Part shown: positions 9,666-17,434 of the stretch, piece after piece
How positions within the stretch are numbered: the first letter of the stretch is position 1
Layout: each line of letters begins with the position of its first letter
Assembly (NCBI RefSeq): GCF_040786285.1
Contig: NZ_JBFMKQ010000002.1
Coordinates: 248,001 to 312,000, forward strand
Source of the DNA: Aquimarina sp040786285
GTDB lineage: Bacteria; Bacteroidota; Bacteroidia; Flavobacteriales; Flavobacteriaceae
Reading direction: 5' to 3'
DNA length: 64,000 nt
Made by a program: the position numbers and the translations under genes
The notes under the pieces: model-generated
What the model was told of the DNA's origin: nothing
Databases searched by the model: none
What the model saw: only the letters and a program-made list of their open reading frames with translations

Positions 9666-9725
9666 CAATACTGTTTAGTGTAAAATGCGTTTTAATTAAT
9701 TTTTACACAGTGTTGTCTGTAGCCA

Positions 9726-10700
9726 TTATTTTTTTAAACTGGTTGTCTTTATTATTTGAAGTTTTTTATTAAATGTAAAGATATCTCCATATTCTGTCGT
9801 TGCAATTACATTTTGATTTTTTTCATTAATAACAAGTCCCCAGAACAGACTTTCTTTTTTACTCGATTTTATTATTTCTCCCCCTTCATCCCACATTCTT
9901 ATTTTATCACTTGCAGTTAAAAGGCTCTTTCCGTTATTTAACCATTTTAAGTTTCTAATTTCAGACTTACTACCCTCAATATCTTTCAATTTCGTTCCAT
10001 TAGAATCCCAAAATTGTAGAAGTGGAGGATAATTGATATCAGAATTTCCATAGTCTCCTGTGGCGAACATATCACCTGAAGGATGCCACTCAACACTTAA
10101 CATCAGAATTTCTACATCTCGTGGCATTATTTGCTTTTTGTCATCGTTCTCAGGACTTATAATTTCAATATGGCTACCTACAGTAGCAATTTTATAGTTG
10201 TGAGGATGCCAACTTAATCCTGTAATGGCCTTTTGTTCCGTTTTTATTCGTTTAACTAATTCTCCTTTTACATTGAAAATACTAACAATTCCACCACCGT
10301 CGCCAATTGCCAAATATTTTCCATCTTTACTCCATCCTAATCCTCGTCCTCCATAGTTATCGAGTTCTATTGTCTTGCCTGATTTTATATTAATTAGTTT
10401 TGCTTGACTATCATCCGAACCACTCTCATCATTCCACTGTCTAATAACTGCTAATAGATTTTCGGTCGGATGCCATTCAACTTTTGTAATGGTGTTTGGC
10501 AACTCATACGTCTTTACAATATTTAAATCATCAGTTGATAATACCTTTAAAGCTCCATTATTTCCACCAACGGCAATTTTGTTGTAAGAAGCGTTCAAAC
10601 TTGAAGTCCACAACATATCAGAAAACTTCACTAAAGGTTTTGAAGTTTTACATCCTAGAAAAAAAGGAAATATGAGAACTAAACTCAGTGTTTTATTCAT
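9726..10700 (-). CDS. WD40-repeat lipoprotein
   Basis: A 324-residue protein with a lipobox ending at Cys17 (FFLGCKTS). The rest is a beta-propeller of WD40-type blades: repeated blocks such as VEWHPTENLLAV, LGWSKDGKYLAIGDG, LSWHPHNYKIATVG, VEWHPSGDMFATGDYG and LKWLNNGKSLLTASD recur every ~40-45 residues. Such propellers usually act as binding scaffolds. No catalytic residues are apparent. It is probably monocistronic, lying 60 bp from the converging MFS gene. Confidence 0.82.
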   Translation of the reverse strand: MNKTLSLVLIFPFFLGCKTSKPLVKFSDMLWTSSLNASYNKIAVGGNNGALKVLSTDDLNIVKTYELPNTITKVEWHPTENLLAVIRQWNDESGSDDSQAKLINIKSGKTIELDNYGGRGLGWSKDGKYLAIGDGGGIVSIFNVKGELVKRIKTEQKAITGLSWHPHNYKIATVGSHIEIISPENDDKKQIMPRDVEILMLSVEWHPSGDMFATGDYGNSDINYPPLLQFWDSNGTKLKDIEGSKSEIRNLKWLNNGKSLLTASDKIRMWDEGGEIIKSSKKESLFWGLVINEKNQNVIATTEYGDIFTFNKKLQIIKTTSLKK

Positions 10701-10787
10701 TCTATAGGTATACTTTGATTACAAACAACGTGTATATTACCATTACCTGGAATTAGCTATTACGTCATCTTTTTGTACTAGATGTTT

Positions 10788-11516
10788 TTACTCGGTAATC
10801 ACTTCAATATTAGTAAAATGTAGTGTCCAATCACCTTCATTGCGCTTATGGGTTTTGGCAATCTTGATTCCGTTATAGGTGGTATAATCTTCCCAAGAAG
10901 TTATTAACGATGGTTTTTCTGCATTCTTTTGTCGAAACACCCATTCTTTGATGATAAAATCTCCTTCAAAATAAAAATCATAGGCATCCCCGGGAGTATA
11001 ACCACCTTCATTTTTATACACAATAGTTAGTTTTTGCATTTCTTTATTGCTTATTGGAGCCACTGCTTTTATTTGATGTTCTGAAGTAAAACTATTAGAA
11101 TCCCAAACCAAATTAAAAGGCGCTAACAACCAATATTTGTCATTAACAAACCCTTCATCTGCTTTTTGATTGGTACTATCTATTTGCGTTCTATTATAGG
11201 TAATCGTGTCCTTTGCAGAAGTTAAGGTTACCTCATTTTCTTTAAGTTTCCAGTTCCAGGACCGCTCAGAGTGAATAGTATCCCGGTCTACGTTAAACGT
11301 AAATTTTATCTCTTTTACTTTATTCCAGTTTTCAAACCCGTTCGCATATGCAATTGCTTCTGCCGTGGTAGACATTTTTTTCTCGTTAGTATCGGCAATA
11401 GGTTCTGGATCCCTCACTTCTGCATCGTCTTCATATTGATGCTGTTTTTTTACTTCAGTTTTACACGCAACAAATACTAAAGAAAATAAAGCGAATACAA
11501 TTACATTTTTCATCAT
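10788..11516 (-). CDS. Uncharacterised lipoprotein, possibly LolA-like fold
   Basis: A 242-residue protein with a lipobox ending at Cys18 (LVFVACKTE) and an acidic linker to about residue 48. The body is a series of amphipathic beta strands (KFTFNVDRDT, WNWKLKENEVTL, LTIVYKNEGG, WTLHFTNIEVI), the kind of layout seen in outer-membrane-lipoprotein carrier-like folds and in DUF6503-type flavobacterial proteins. I cannot assign a family firmly. It lies on the same strand as the WD40 gene but with an 87-bp gap. Confidence 0.7.
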   Translation of the reverse strand: MMKNVIVFALFSLVFVACKTEVKKQHQYEDDAEVRDPEPIADTNEKKMSTTAEAIAYANGFENWNKVKEIKFTFNVDRDTIHSERSWNWKLKENEVTLTSAKDTITYNRTQIDSTNQKADEGFVNDKYWLLAPFNLVWDSNSFTSEHQIKAVAPISNKEMQKLTIVYKNEGGYTPGDAYDFYFEGDFIIKEWVFRQKNAEKPSLITSWEDYTTYNGIKIAKTHKRNEGDWTLHFTNIEVITE

Positions 11517-11673
11517 GGGTTAGTTTTTAGCTAAAATATAGAAAAGAATACATCCTGATAATTCTTATCGATATCGTTTTAGGTTTTTAACAGAATTTTA
11601 AAAGTTTTTACTTTTTGCTGAAACTTTATGTGACGAGTTAACTGCATATTAATAATTAGATAGTTGAAAATAG

Positions 11674-11714
11674 AAAAAAGCCCAATCAGATTATAAAATC
11701 TGATTGGGCTTTTT
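11674..11714 (-). terminator. Terminator of the DJ-1/PfpI gene
   Basis: A long perfect stem AAAAAGCCCAATCAGATT / AATCTGATTGGGCTTTTT with a 4-nt loop, 36 bp beyond the minus-strand stop codon at 11750. Confidence 0.88.
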
Positions 11715-11749
11715 AGCATAATACTCTAATCTGTAGTGTTGAGTTTGTG

Positions 11750-12442
11750 TTACTTTACTTTTAGAGCTTCTAACGTTTTTTGTGCAGCCATTACTGAAGA
11801 TTGAGGGTTTTGACCTGTAATTAGATTGCCATCTTCGATAACAAATTCACTCCAGTCATCACCTCTACGGTAAATAGCACCTTCATTAGTCAGTTCTGTT
11901 TCTAACAAGAAAGGTACAATCTCTGTAAGCTGAACCGCCGCCTCTTCTGTATTCGTAAATGAAGTAAGACGTCTTCCTTTTACAAAAGGAGCTCCGTTTT
12001 CTAAAGTAACTCCTTTTAAAGCAGCTACACCATGACAAACCAATCCAATAGGTTTATCTTCTTTGTTGAAATCATTGATAACATTAGCTACATCGGTATT
12101 ATTAGCTAAATCCCACATAGGTCCATGACCACCAGGAAAAAATAGGACATCAAAGTTTGAAGGGTTGATATCAGTGATTTTTTTTGCATTTTTTATAGCA
12201 TCTAATGCCGTTGTGTCGTCATTAAATTTCTTTGTGTATTCGGTCTGCCAATCATCAAGCTTACTCGTAGGATCCAAAGGTACAATACCTCCTTTTGGAG
12301 AAGCAATGGTAATGGTTGCTCCTTCATCAATAAATTTATAATAAGGAGCAGCCAATTCTTCTAACCAAACTCCTGTTTTTTCACCTGTATTACCTAATGC
12401 ATCATGTGATGTGGTAACAATTAATACGTTTAAATCTTTCAT
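11750..12442 (-). CDS. DJ-1/PfpI family (Hsp31-like) protein
   Basis: A 230-residue class I glutamine amidotransferase-like protein. The nucleophile elbow is GLVCHGVAAL with Cys136-His137, and FFPGGHGPMWDL (101-112) supplies the oxyanion region. Relatives act as glyoxalase III/deglycase or chaperones under carbonyl stress; which one cannot be decided here. It lies 90 bp downstream of a Crp/Fnr gene on the same strand and ends in a strong terminator, so that regulator may be its controller. Confidence 0.88.
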   Translation of the reverse strand: MKDLNVLIVTTSHDALGNTGEKTGVWLEELAAPYYKFIDEGATITIASPKGGIVPLDPTSKLDDWQTEYTKKFNDDTTALDAIKNAKKITDINPSNFDVLFFPGGHGPMWDLANNTDVANVINDFNKEDKPIGLVCHGVAALKGVTLENGAPFVKGRRLTSFTNTEEAAVQLTEIVPFLLETELTNEGAIYRRGDDWSEFVIEDGNLITGQNPQSSVMAAQKTLEALKVK

Positions 12443-12532
12443 TTTTAAATAGGTTTTATGATGAGTACTCTATTAGTAGTACAAATTTCGTGAAATCCTG
12501 TCTAAAAAATGATTGATCTGTGTTATGAAATT

Positions 12533-13117
12533 TTATTGATTTATGTTAAGAATTTGCTTGCGAAGACGACTTAAGCTCTCTGGTTTAATACCTAGATAGT
12601 TTGCGATATGATAATTAGAAATACGCTGTTCTATATTAGGATATGTATCCAAAAACTCTAAGTAACGTTCTGCACTTGTTTTTTCTAAAGCTGATAATAT
12701 CCTGTCCTGAAAAGATACAAAAGCATTCGTAAGTTTGATACGAAAGAAACGCTCTAGATTAGGTATTTCTAGATATAAATTTTCTAAATCAGATTTCTTG
12801 ATTCCGATTACTTCTGATGCTTCAATGCAATCGATGTTAAGACGTGCTTTTTCTTCTTTGAAAAATGCTTTAAAATCACTAATCCACCAATCTTCAATAG
12901 CAAACTGAACAATGTGCTGATTTCCATCGGCATCTACATGATATGCTTTAAGACATCCTTTGACTACATAATATTCATAGTCAACAACATCACCTTCTTG
13001 TATTAAATATTGTTTCTTGCGTAGTTTCTTATGAATAAGCACACTAGTAAATCGACTCCATTCTTGTGGAGTGCACTCAATATATTTTGAAATATGTTTC
13101 TCAATTTCTGAATACAT
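12533..13117 (-). CDS. Crp/Fnr family transcriptional regulator
   Basis: A 194-residue protein with an N-terminal cyclic-nucleotide-binding-like beta barrel (LIQEGDVVDYEYYVVKGCLK around 38-57) and a short C-terminal helix-turn-helix (YHIANYLGIKPESLSRLRKQ). It lacks the Fnr cysteine cluster. It belongs to the compact Bacteroidota type of Crp regulators whose ligand is unknown. It sits immediately upstream of the DJ-1 family gene on the same strand. Confidence 0.85.
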   Translation of the reverse strand: MYSEIEKHISKYIECTPQEWSRFTSVLIHKKLRKKQYLIQEGDVVDYEYYVVKGCLKAYHVDADGNQHIVQFAIEDWWISDFKAFFKEEKARLNIDCIEASEVIGIKKSDLENLYLEIPNLERFFRIKLTNAFVSFQDRILSALEKTSAERYLEFLDTYPNIEQRISNYHIANYLGIKPESLSRLRKQILNINQ

Positions 13118-13133
13118 GCAGCTAAAGTAAACA

Positions 13134-13163
13134 AAAAAAGCTTCCTGATTAAGGAAGCTTTTC
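13134..13163 (-). terminator. Terminator of the cupredoxin gene
   Basis: Stem AAAAGCTTCCT / AGGAAGCTTTT with a short loop lies 22 bp beyond the cupredoxin stop codon, in the gap before the Crp/Fnr start. Confidence 0.8.
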
Positions 13164-13184
13164 TAGTCTAGTTTTCTAAGGTAA

Positions 13185-13553
13185 TTACTTTACCGTTAGT
13201 GTATATTGTGGAGTTGGATTTAAAGGACAAAAGTAGGTATATGTTCCTTTTTTAAGGGTAACCGTTTTTGAACTTTGTGTTTTACCGTCTGCCACTGCTT
13301 TTGTTACATACGCTTCTTTAATGTGGTTTTTTGCGTCTGCTGCATCTTTTCCTGCAGGAACAAGTACGAAACCAACATCTGTTCCTACGTTATTATTTGA
13401 GATGTTAAAAACATAGGTTCCTTCAGACAGTGTAATACCTTTTTGAGTAAATTCTCCTTTGGTTTGCTCTAAAGAAACTGTTTTTACGTCTTGGGCTTGT
13501 GCACTAAAAGTGATTGCTAAAATAAGTGTGAATAATGAGATTAAATTTTTCAT
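13185..13553 (-). CDS. Cupredoxin-domain secreted protein lacking a full copper site
   Basis: A 122-residue secreted protein with a signal peptide at 1-20 (cleavage after AQA). The rest fits a single cupredoxin-like beta sandwich: VNISNNN-type strand, the central helix DAKNHIKEAYV, and the C-terminal YTYFCPLNPTPQYTLTV. In blue copper proteins this last segment carries Cys, His and Met ligands. Here the Cys is present but His is replaced and no Met follows, so type 1 copper binding is doubtful. It neighbours an AhpD-like protein and belongs to the AraC-linked cluster by position. Confidence 0.8.
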   Translation of the reverse strand: MKNLISLFTLILAITFSAQAQDVKTVSLEQTKGEFTQKGITLSEGTYVFNISNNNVGTDVGFVLVPAGKDAADAKNHIKEAYVTKAVADGKTQSSKTVTLKKGTYTYFCPLNPTPQYTLTVK

Positions 13554-13683
13554 GATTTTGATTATTATTAATGTATGTAAATGATTTTTTTAATTTTTAA
13601 AAGGTTCCTGAAAAAGGAAGAGAGACTTTACACCTTACCTTTTTCAGGAGTTATATATAGGGGTAACTATCTTGTAGTTACAA

Positions 13684-14232
13684 TTATGCTGTGGCAGTTT
13701 CTAATGGTTGTGCAACAGGAAAATCTACAGGAACCTCTGTGGTATTATTAATATAGTTAGAAATCGTTTTGTCTCCAACTAATGAAATAGTATCAATCAA
13801 ATTACCTTTAGTATATCCGGCTGCAAAGAAGTTATCGATTACATTTTGATCTGTCTTTCCTCTGTTTTCGGTAATATTTTTGGCCAATTTAGCCAATGCA
13901 TCCAATTTAGTATCAAAAGAAGCATACCCTGCTCTAAGTTCTAATATTTGCTCATCGGTAAACCCGTTCATTTTTCCTATCGCCGTATGTGCAGATAAAC
14001 AATAAATACAGTTGTTTACTTCGCTAACCGCCAGGTTAACTACTTCTTTCTCTTTTGCAGAAAGTGATGTCTTGGCATTGGCAAAGTTTAAGTAGTTTTC
14101 TAAAGCTGTGTCGCTATAGGCATAGGTAGCAAATAAGTTAGGAACAAATCCTAATGCTTTATTTAGGTTGTCAAATATCGCTTGATTGTTAGCGCTTACT
14201 TCTTCTCTTGTTGGTACATTAAATGTGCTCAT
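13684..14232 (-). CDS. Carboxymuconolactone decarboxylase/AhpD family protein
   Basis: A 182-residue cytoplasmic protein of the AhpD-like peroxidase-related type. The redox motif is CIYCLSAH with Cys75, Cys78 and His82, as in alkylhydroperoxidase D. Helices on either side match the CMD fold. It probably disposes of peroxides using the CxxC pair. An operator of the neighbouring AraC regulator lies 127 bp upstream of its start, followed 33 bp later by the -7 box, so it is likely an AraC-activated gene. Confidence 0.9.
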   Translation of the reverse strand: MSTFNVPTREEVSANNQAIFDNLNKALGFVPNLFATYAYSDTALENYLNFANAKTSLSAKEKEVVNLAVSEVNNCIYCLSAHTAIGKMNGFTDEQILELRAGYASFDTKLDALAKLAKNITENRGKTDQNVIDNFFAAGYTKGNLIDTISLVGDKTISNYINNTTEVPVDFPVAQPLETATA

Positions 14233-14358
14233 AATTTTTAAATTTTTAGTATTTTATTTTTTAATGATATCCCGAATTAGTTTGGGGATTTGTTTTTACT
14301 TGTTTTTTAATTTCTGTACAAAGATCCGGTGAAAATAGAGGCGAAAAAATGGTTATTC

Positions 14359-14386
14359 TTCCCATAGGCTTGTCAAAATTTCCCGA
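14359..14386 (-). promoter_or_regulatory. AraC-type operator 1 (upstream of the AhpD-like gene)
   Basis: On the minus strand the site begins TCGGGAA, has GACAAG in the middle, and repeats GGGAA 21 bp after the first GGGAA. The -7 box (ATCTTTG, complement of 14319-14325) follows after 33 bp. The same arrangement recurs at 14676-14703 and 15751-15778. Confidence 0.72.
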
Positions 14387-14406
14387 ATGTATGTCGAGGT
14401 TTTGTT

Positions 14407-14568
14407 TTAGCCTTGTTTTTCAACATAAGGTTGTTCTGCATCACAATAAAAATCATGAATGCTTTTTTGCTCACAATGAGCCTGTGGATTAATAGAATTT
14501 ATAATTTTTCTCTTTCCTTGTCTAAAAATCTCTATAAGATTGAAAATTGATTTATTTTGAATTGTCAT
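14407..14568 (-). CDS. Small Cys/His-containing protein (53 residues)
   Basis: A short open frame from ATG at 14568 to TAA at 14407-14409 encodes 53 residues, beginning MTIQNKSIFNLIEIF, then a basic stretch RQGKRKI, and a C-terminal half with HCEQKSIHDFYCDAEQ and two cysteines. No family is recognised. It is supported by its own promoter arrangement: an AraC-type operator at 14676-14703, a -7 box at 14636-14642 and a hairpin leader (ATCCTGAA / TTCAGGAT at about 14587-14607), all matching those of the neighbouring AhpD-like gene. The Cys/His content could indicate metal binding, but this is a guess. Confidence 0.62.
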   Translation of the reverse strand: MTIQNKSIFNLIEIFRQGKRKIINSINPQAHCEQKSIHDFYCDAEQPYVEKQG

Positions 14569-14675
14569 AATTATATTTTTTATGATATCCTGAACTTGTT
14601 TCAGGATTGGTTATACCTTGTTTTTATTTTCATTACAAAGATGCATCTGTTATCTTGACCAAGAAATGCCAGATT

Positions 14676-14703
14676 TTCCCGAGGGCTTGTCGATTTTTCC
14701 CGA
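14676..14703 (-). promoter_or_regulatory. AraC-type operator 2 (upstream of the small Cys/His gene)
   Basis: On the minus strand: TCGGGAA, central GACAAG, and a second CGGGAA 21 bp after the first. The -7 box ATCTTTG (complement of 14636-14642) follows after 33 bp, as in operators 1 and 3. Confidence 0.72.
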
Positions 14704-14707
14704 AACA

Positions 14708-14738
14708 AAAAAAGCCCTTGCAAAGGCAAGGGCTTGTG
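14708..14738 (-). terminator. Terminator of the DoxX gene
   Basis: Stem AAGCCCTTGCC / GCAAGGGCTT followed by a T-run on the minus strand, 33 bp beyond the DoxX stop and directly before operator 2. Confidence 0.82.
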
Positions 14739-14770
14739 TTTAGCACATATGTTTTTTTATATTATGTTTT

Positions 14771-15142
14771 TCAGAAAAAACTTACTTCTCTTCTTTTGAT
14801 CCAAAGAATAATTGCACTTAAAGTAAACGTAATAACTGCAGTTATAAAAAGAGCACCACCATCATTATTTACCTCTATGCCTAATCTTGTTAAATGCATC
14901 ATGATGGCTCCGCCAATAATACCAAGAGTTAATGTGGCACCTACCCAAATAGTTTTAGGAATAAAAAGTAAAATTCCTGCAATAAGCTCCGTTATCCCGG
15001 TAATTATTCTACCATAGGGTTCTAGGCCAACTTTGGTAAAAATATAAACGCTATCGGGATGCGCCGTAAATTTAAATCTGAGAGTTTGAATCAAAATAAT
15101 TGCCACGACAATGCGTAGCAATAGGGGTAATTTATTTTTCAT
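14771..15142 (-). CDS. DoxX-like membrane protein
   Basis: A 123-residue protein with four predicted membrane helices (about 7-21, 48-62, 67-85 and 96-114). The motif GRIITGITELIAGILLFIP between helices 1 and 2 is typical of the DoxX/DoxD-like family. Relatives are linked to redox or thiosulfate metabolism and oxidative stress, but no active-site residues are evident. It lies between two AraC-regulated units, 52 bp from the upstream gene, so it may be co-transcribed with 15195-15656. Confidence 0.78.
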   Translation of the reverse strand: MKNKLPLLLRIVVAIILIQTLRFKFTAHPDSVYIFTKVGLEPYGRIITGITELIAGILLFIPKTIWVGATLTLGIIGGAIMMHLTRLGIEVNNDGGALFITAVITFTLSAIILWIKRREVSFF

Positions 15143-15194
15143 TATAGGGGTAATTTGTTAGCTCCCCGAATTTAATAAAAAAAATAACATAAAT

Positions 15195-15656
15195 TTAAAG
15201 TACAACAGGTAAAGCGTCTATTTTACCATTAAAAGTGTTTTTTCGAGAAATAATATACAATTCTTCAAGGTTATTATCTTTTCTAAATTGATTAATTAAT
15301 TCTGGAAGTCTTTCTCTAAGAAAATTTACAAAAGCTTCAGCATCCGAACTTCTGTTGGCTCCTTTGCGAATAGTTTTTAAGTATGCCTCGGTTAAAACTT
15401 CCAGAGTATTTCTTTCTGATAAAAACAATAGATAACTATTATCTTCTTTGGCCTTTTTAATTTCAATTCTAAAATTAATTACATCTTCTGCAATTAATTC
15501 ATTATTAAAACTACTAAAGTTATTTGTGTATACTTCTTCTTCGGTATAACCATTAAGATAAACGGTGTCTAATTCTACCTGAGCATTACTTATAGAAAAA
15601 GTAAGAAATAATATTCCTAGAAATGTTATTTTGATATAGTGAGTAAAATTTTTCAT
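15195..15656 (-). CDS. Uncharacterised secreted protein in the AraC cluster
   Basis: A 153-residue protein with a signal peptide (residues 1-25, ending SNAQ). The mature part has a short N-terminal strand region and a long helical region with FVNFLRERLPELINQFRKDN. No family was recognised. Its promoter has the cluster's AraC-type operator at 15751-15778, with the -7 box AACTTTG (complement of 15711-15717) 33 bp away, so it is very likely regulated by the adjacent AraC protein. Confidence 0.75.
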   Translation of the reverse strand: MKNFTHYIKITFLGILFLTFSISNAQVELDTVYLNGYTEEEVYTNNFSSFNNELIAEDVINFRIEIKKAKEDNSYLLFLSERNTLEVLTEAYLKTIRKGANRSSDAEAFVNFLRERLPELINQFRKDNNLEELYIISRKNTFNGKIDALPVVL

Positions 15657-15750
15657 GTCTTTATGTTTTTCCCGAAATGCGTTTCGGTGGTTGCTTTATT
15701 AATTACAATACAAAGTTGGGGCAAAAACAAATTCTATAACATGGCGCTTT

Positions 15751-15778
15751 TTCCTTTACACTTGTCAATAATTCCCGA
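15751..15778 (-). promoter_or_regulatory. AraC-type operator 3 (overlaps the end of the araC gene)
   Basis: On the minus strand: TCGGGAA, central GACAAG, and AGGAA in register 21 bp after the first GGGAA. The -7 box lies 33 bp further on. The site spans the stop codon of the AraC gene at 15765. Confidence 0.7.
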
Positions 15779-16613
15779 CAGGTTCAGATTTAAGTTGTTT
15801 TCTAAAATCTGAAGGTGAAAAAGAGGTATGTTTCTTAAACATTCTGCTCAGGTGTGATGCATCTTCAAAACCAATTTCATATGCAATCTCTTTGGCAGTC
15901 TTTTCTGTATAAATAAGTAGGCGTTTGGCTTCTAAAATTACACGATCATGAATGATCTGTAGAGGGCTTTTCTCAAATTTAGTGAAATTATTCGACAATG
16001 TTTTAGGCGATTTAAATAATTTTTCGGCATAAAACGCTACCGAATGCTCTTTTCTAAAGTTAAATTCAACTAAAGCGTTAAATTCTTTGATTAGATCTAT
16101 TTGGTTTTCAGCATTGCTATAATCACTTTGCTGCTTGATTAATCGAGTGGTAGTGATAATAAATCGAGCCATGAGCATACGTAACATCTCTGCTTGTATA
16201 GTATCTACAGTATCTAATTCTTCTAAAAAAATCTGATGAAACAGAGTAAGCTTGTTACGTTCTTTAGTATCTAATGCTATGATAGGAATCACACTATTGC
16301 CATAAAAAAGAACACCCATACAGCTTACTTCTTTATCATGATCTTTGATACAATAAAACTCTCTGTTAAATTGATAAACAATAAGATCTGATCCACTTAT
16401 AAACTTAAAATATTGATTAGGAGTAAGCACAACAATATGGTCCTTTTGTACTGTAGTTACAATACCATCAACCTCTAAAGTAACAGGTTTTGATGTAGAC
16501 CAGATAAAGGTGTATAACCCCAATAATTTTGATGTGTTATAAGAAGTTAGTAATTCTTCGTCTCCTGTTTTTAAAATTGCTGCTGTAGAAAATTCTGTAA
16601 ATTCCTTGATCAT
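15765..16613 (-). CDS. AraC family transcriptional regulator of the local cluster
   Basis: A 282-residue protein with an N-terminal cupin-like sensor half and a C-terminal AraC DNA-binding domain (about 175-275). The second helix-turn-helix carries GFEDASHLSRMFKKHTSFSPSDFR. Three 28-bp direct-repeat operators lie in the next 1.5 kb downstream, each 33 bp from a -7 box, making it the probable activator of the AhpD-like, small Cys/His and secreted-protein genes. The inducing signal is unknown; the redox-type genes suggest an oxidative or aromatic stress cue. The scaffold gap lies about 200 bp upstream. Confidence 0.9.
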   Translation of the reverse strand: MIKEFTEFSTAAILKTGDEELLTSYNTSKLLGLYTFIWSTSKPVTLEVDGIVTTVQKDHIVVLTPNQYFKFISGSDLIVYQFNREFYCIKDHDKEVSCMGVLFYGNSVIPIIALDTKERNKLTLFHQIFLEELDTVDTIQAEMLRMLMARFIITTTRLIKQQSDYSNAENQIDLIKEFNALVEFNFRKEHSVAFYAEKLFKSPKTLSNNFTKFEKSPLQIIHDRVILEAKRLLIYTEKTAKEIAYEIGFEDASHLSRMFKKHTSFSPSDFRKQLKSEPVGNY

Positions 16614-16682
16614 ATCTTATATGTCGCTCTTTTTTAAAGAATATTACAAGGTATAATGATAAAGTAATGTTAATGTCGAAAA

Positions 16683-17062
16683 CGCTATGTAACATCGAGT
16701 GATTGGACCAGAGGGAGAATTGTATTTGTACTATCGAGATGCTTTTGAAAACGAAAGATTCATACTTTTTAATGTTACACATAATGGTTCTCGATACACT
16801 TTGTTTCCGTTACACTNNNNNNNNNNNNNNNNNNNNNNNNNNNNNNNNNNNNNNNNNNNNNNNNNNNNNNNNNNNNNNNNNNNNNNNNNNNNNNNNNNNN
16901 NNNNNNNNNNNNNNNNATCGAGTGATTGGACCAGAGGGAGAATTGTATTTGTACTATCGAGATGCTTTTGAAAACGAAAGATTCATACTTTTTAATGTTA
17001 CACATAATGGTTCTCGATACACTTTGTTTCCGTTACACTGCAACAAACCACTCGAACTGACG
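16683..17062 (+). repeat. TIR element A, interrupted by the scaffold gap
   Basis: The left end ACATCGAGTG (16692 on) and inner box TATCGAGATGCTTTT are followed by a spacer, then the inverted right part TTCTCGATAC and CACTCGAACTGACG ending at 17062. The end boxes match the terminal motif CGTCnnnTCGAGTG of the other copies. The 100-N gap falls inside it, and 123 bp of its sequence appears on both sides of the gap, so the true element is probably about 150-160 bp long and the duplication is likely an assembly effect. Confidence 0.75.
16817..16916. other. Scaffold gap of exactly 100 N
   Basis: Positions 16817-16916 are N. The 123 bp before the gap (16694-16816) are identical to the 123 bp after it (16917-17039). 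Such exact flanking identity suggests two contig ends that overlap and were not merged, so no sequence may actually be missing, or a collapsed repeat copy lies here. Confidence 0.95.
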
Positions 17063-17075
17063 AGCTGATACGCTA

Positions 17076-17153
17076 CGTCACATCGAGTGATTGGACCAGA
17101 GGGAGAATTGTATCGAGATGCTTTTAGAAATGAAGGATAATATATTTACTACT
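17076..17153 (+). repeat. Left end of TIR element A' preceding the decayed nuclease gene
   Basis: CGTCACATCGAGTG at 17076-17089 and TATCGAGATGCTTTTAG further on form the same left end that precedes the intact nuclease gene near 35 kb. No matching right end is found after the pseudogene, so this copy is truncated. Confidence 0.75.
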
Positions 17154-17420
17154 ATGAAATTATCTTACATCCACATTTTTAAAATGCTCTGATGATCCTA
17201 TCTTAATAAAAGAGTATTTCAACATGGATTTGGCTTCTATAGAGATTGTTATAGGTATTAAAGGAGGCCAATAGCATTAGTTTTTATCTGTGAGTTTACA
17301 GATATCAATTTTGCTATTGATGCAGGAAAACGGATTGAAAAGTGGTCTAGAGTTAAAAAAGAAGCTTTAATAGATGGAGACTATGATAAGCTTCCAAACC
17401 TTGTCAAGAAGAAATTTTAG
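17154..17420 (+). pseudogene. Decayed GIY-YIG nuclease gene
   Basis: The stretch from ATG 17154 to TAG 17418-17420 aligns along its length with the intact GIY-YIG gene at 35078-35365. One extra T near the start shifts the frame into a TGA at codon 13, and a 22-bp deletion removes the second signature (YTG) region. The remainder, including the IEKWSRVKKEAL-like segment, is still recognisable. It is preceded by the same TIR end as the intact copy, which shows gene and repeat travel together. It abuts the stop of the converging GNAT gene. Confidence 0.88.
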
Positions 17421-17434
17421 AAAAATGTATACTA

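Noticed and set aside
16699..17068. Open frames running across the N gap in the region of element A
   Set aside because: They consist of repeat sequence and N; frames on both strands are open because of repeat composition. No coding features.
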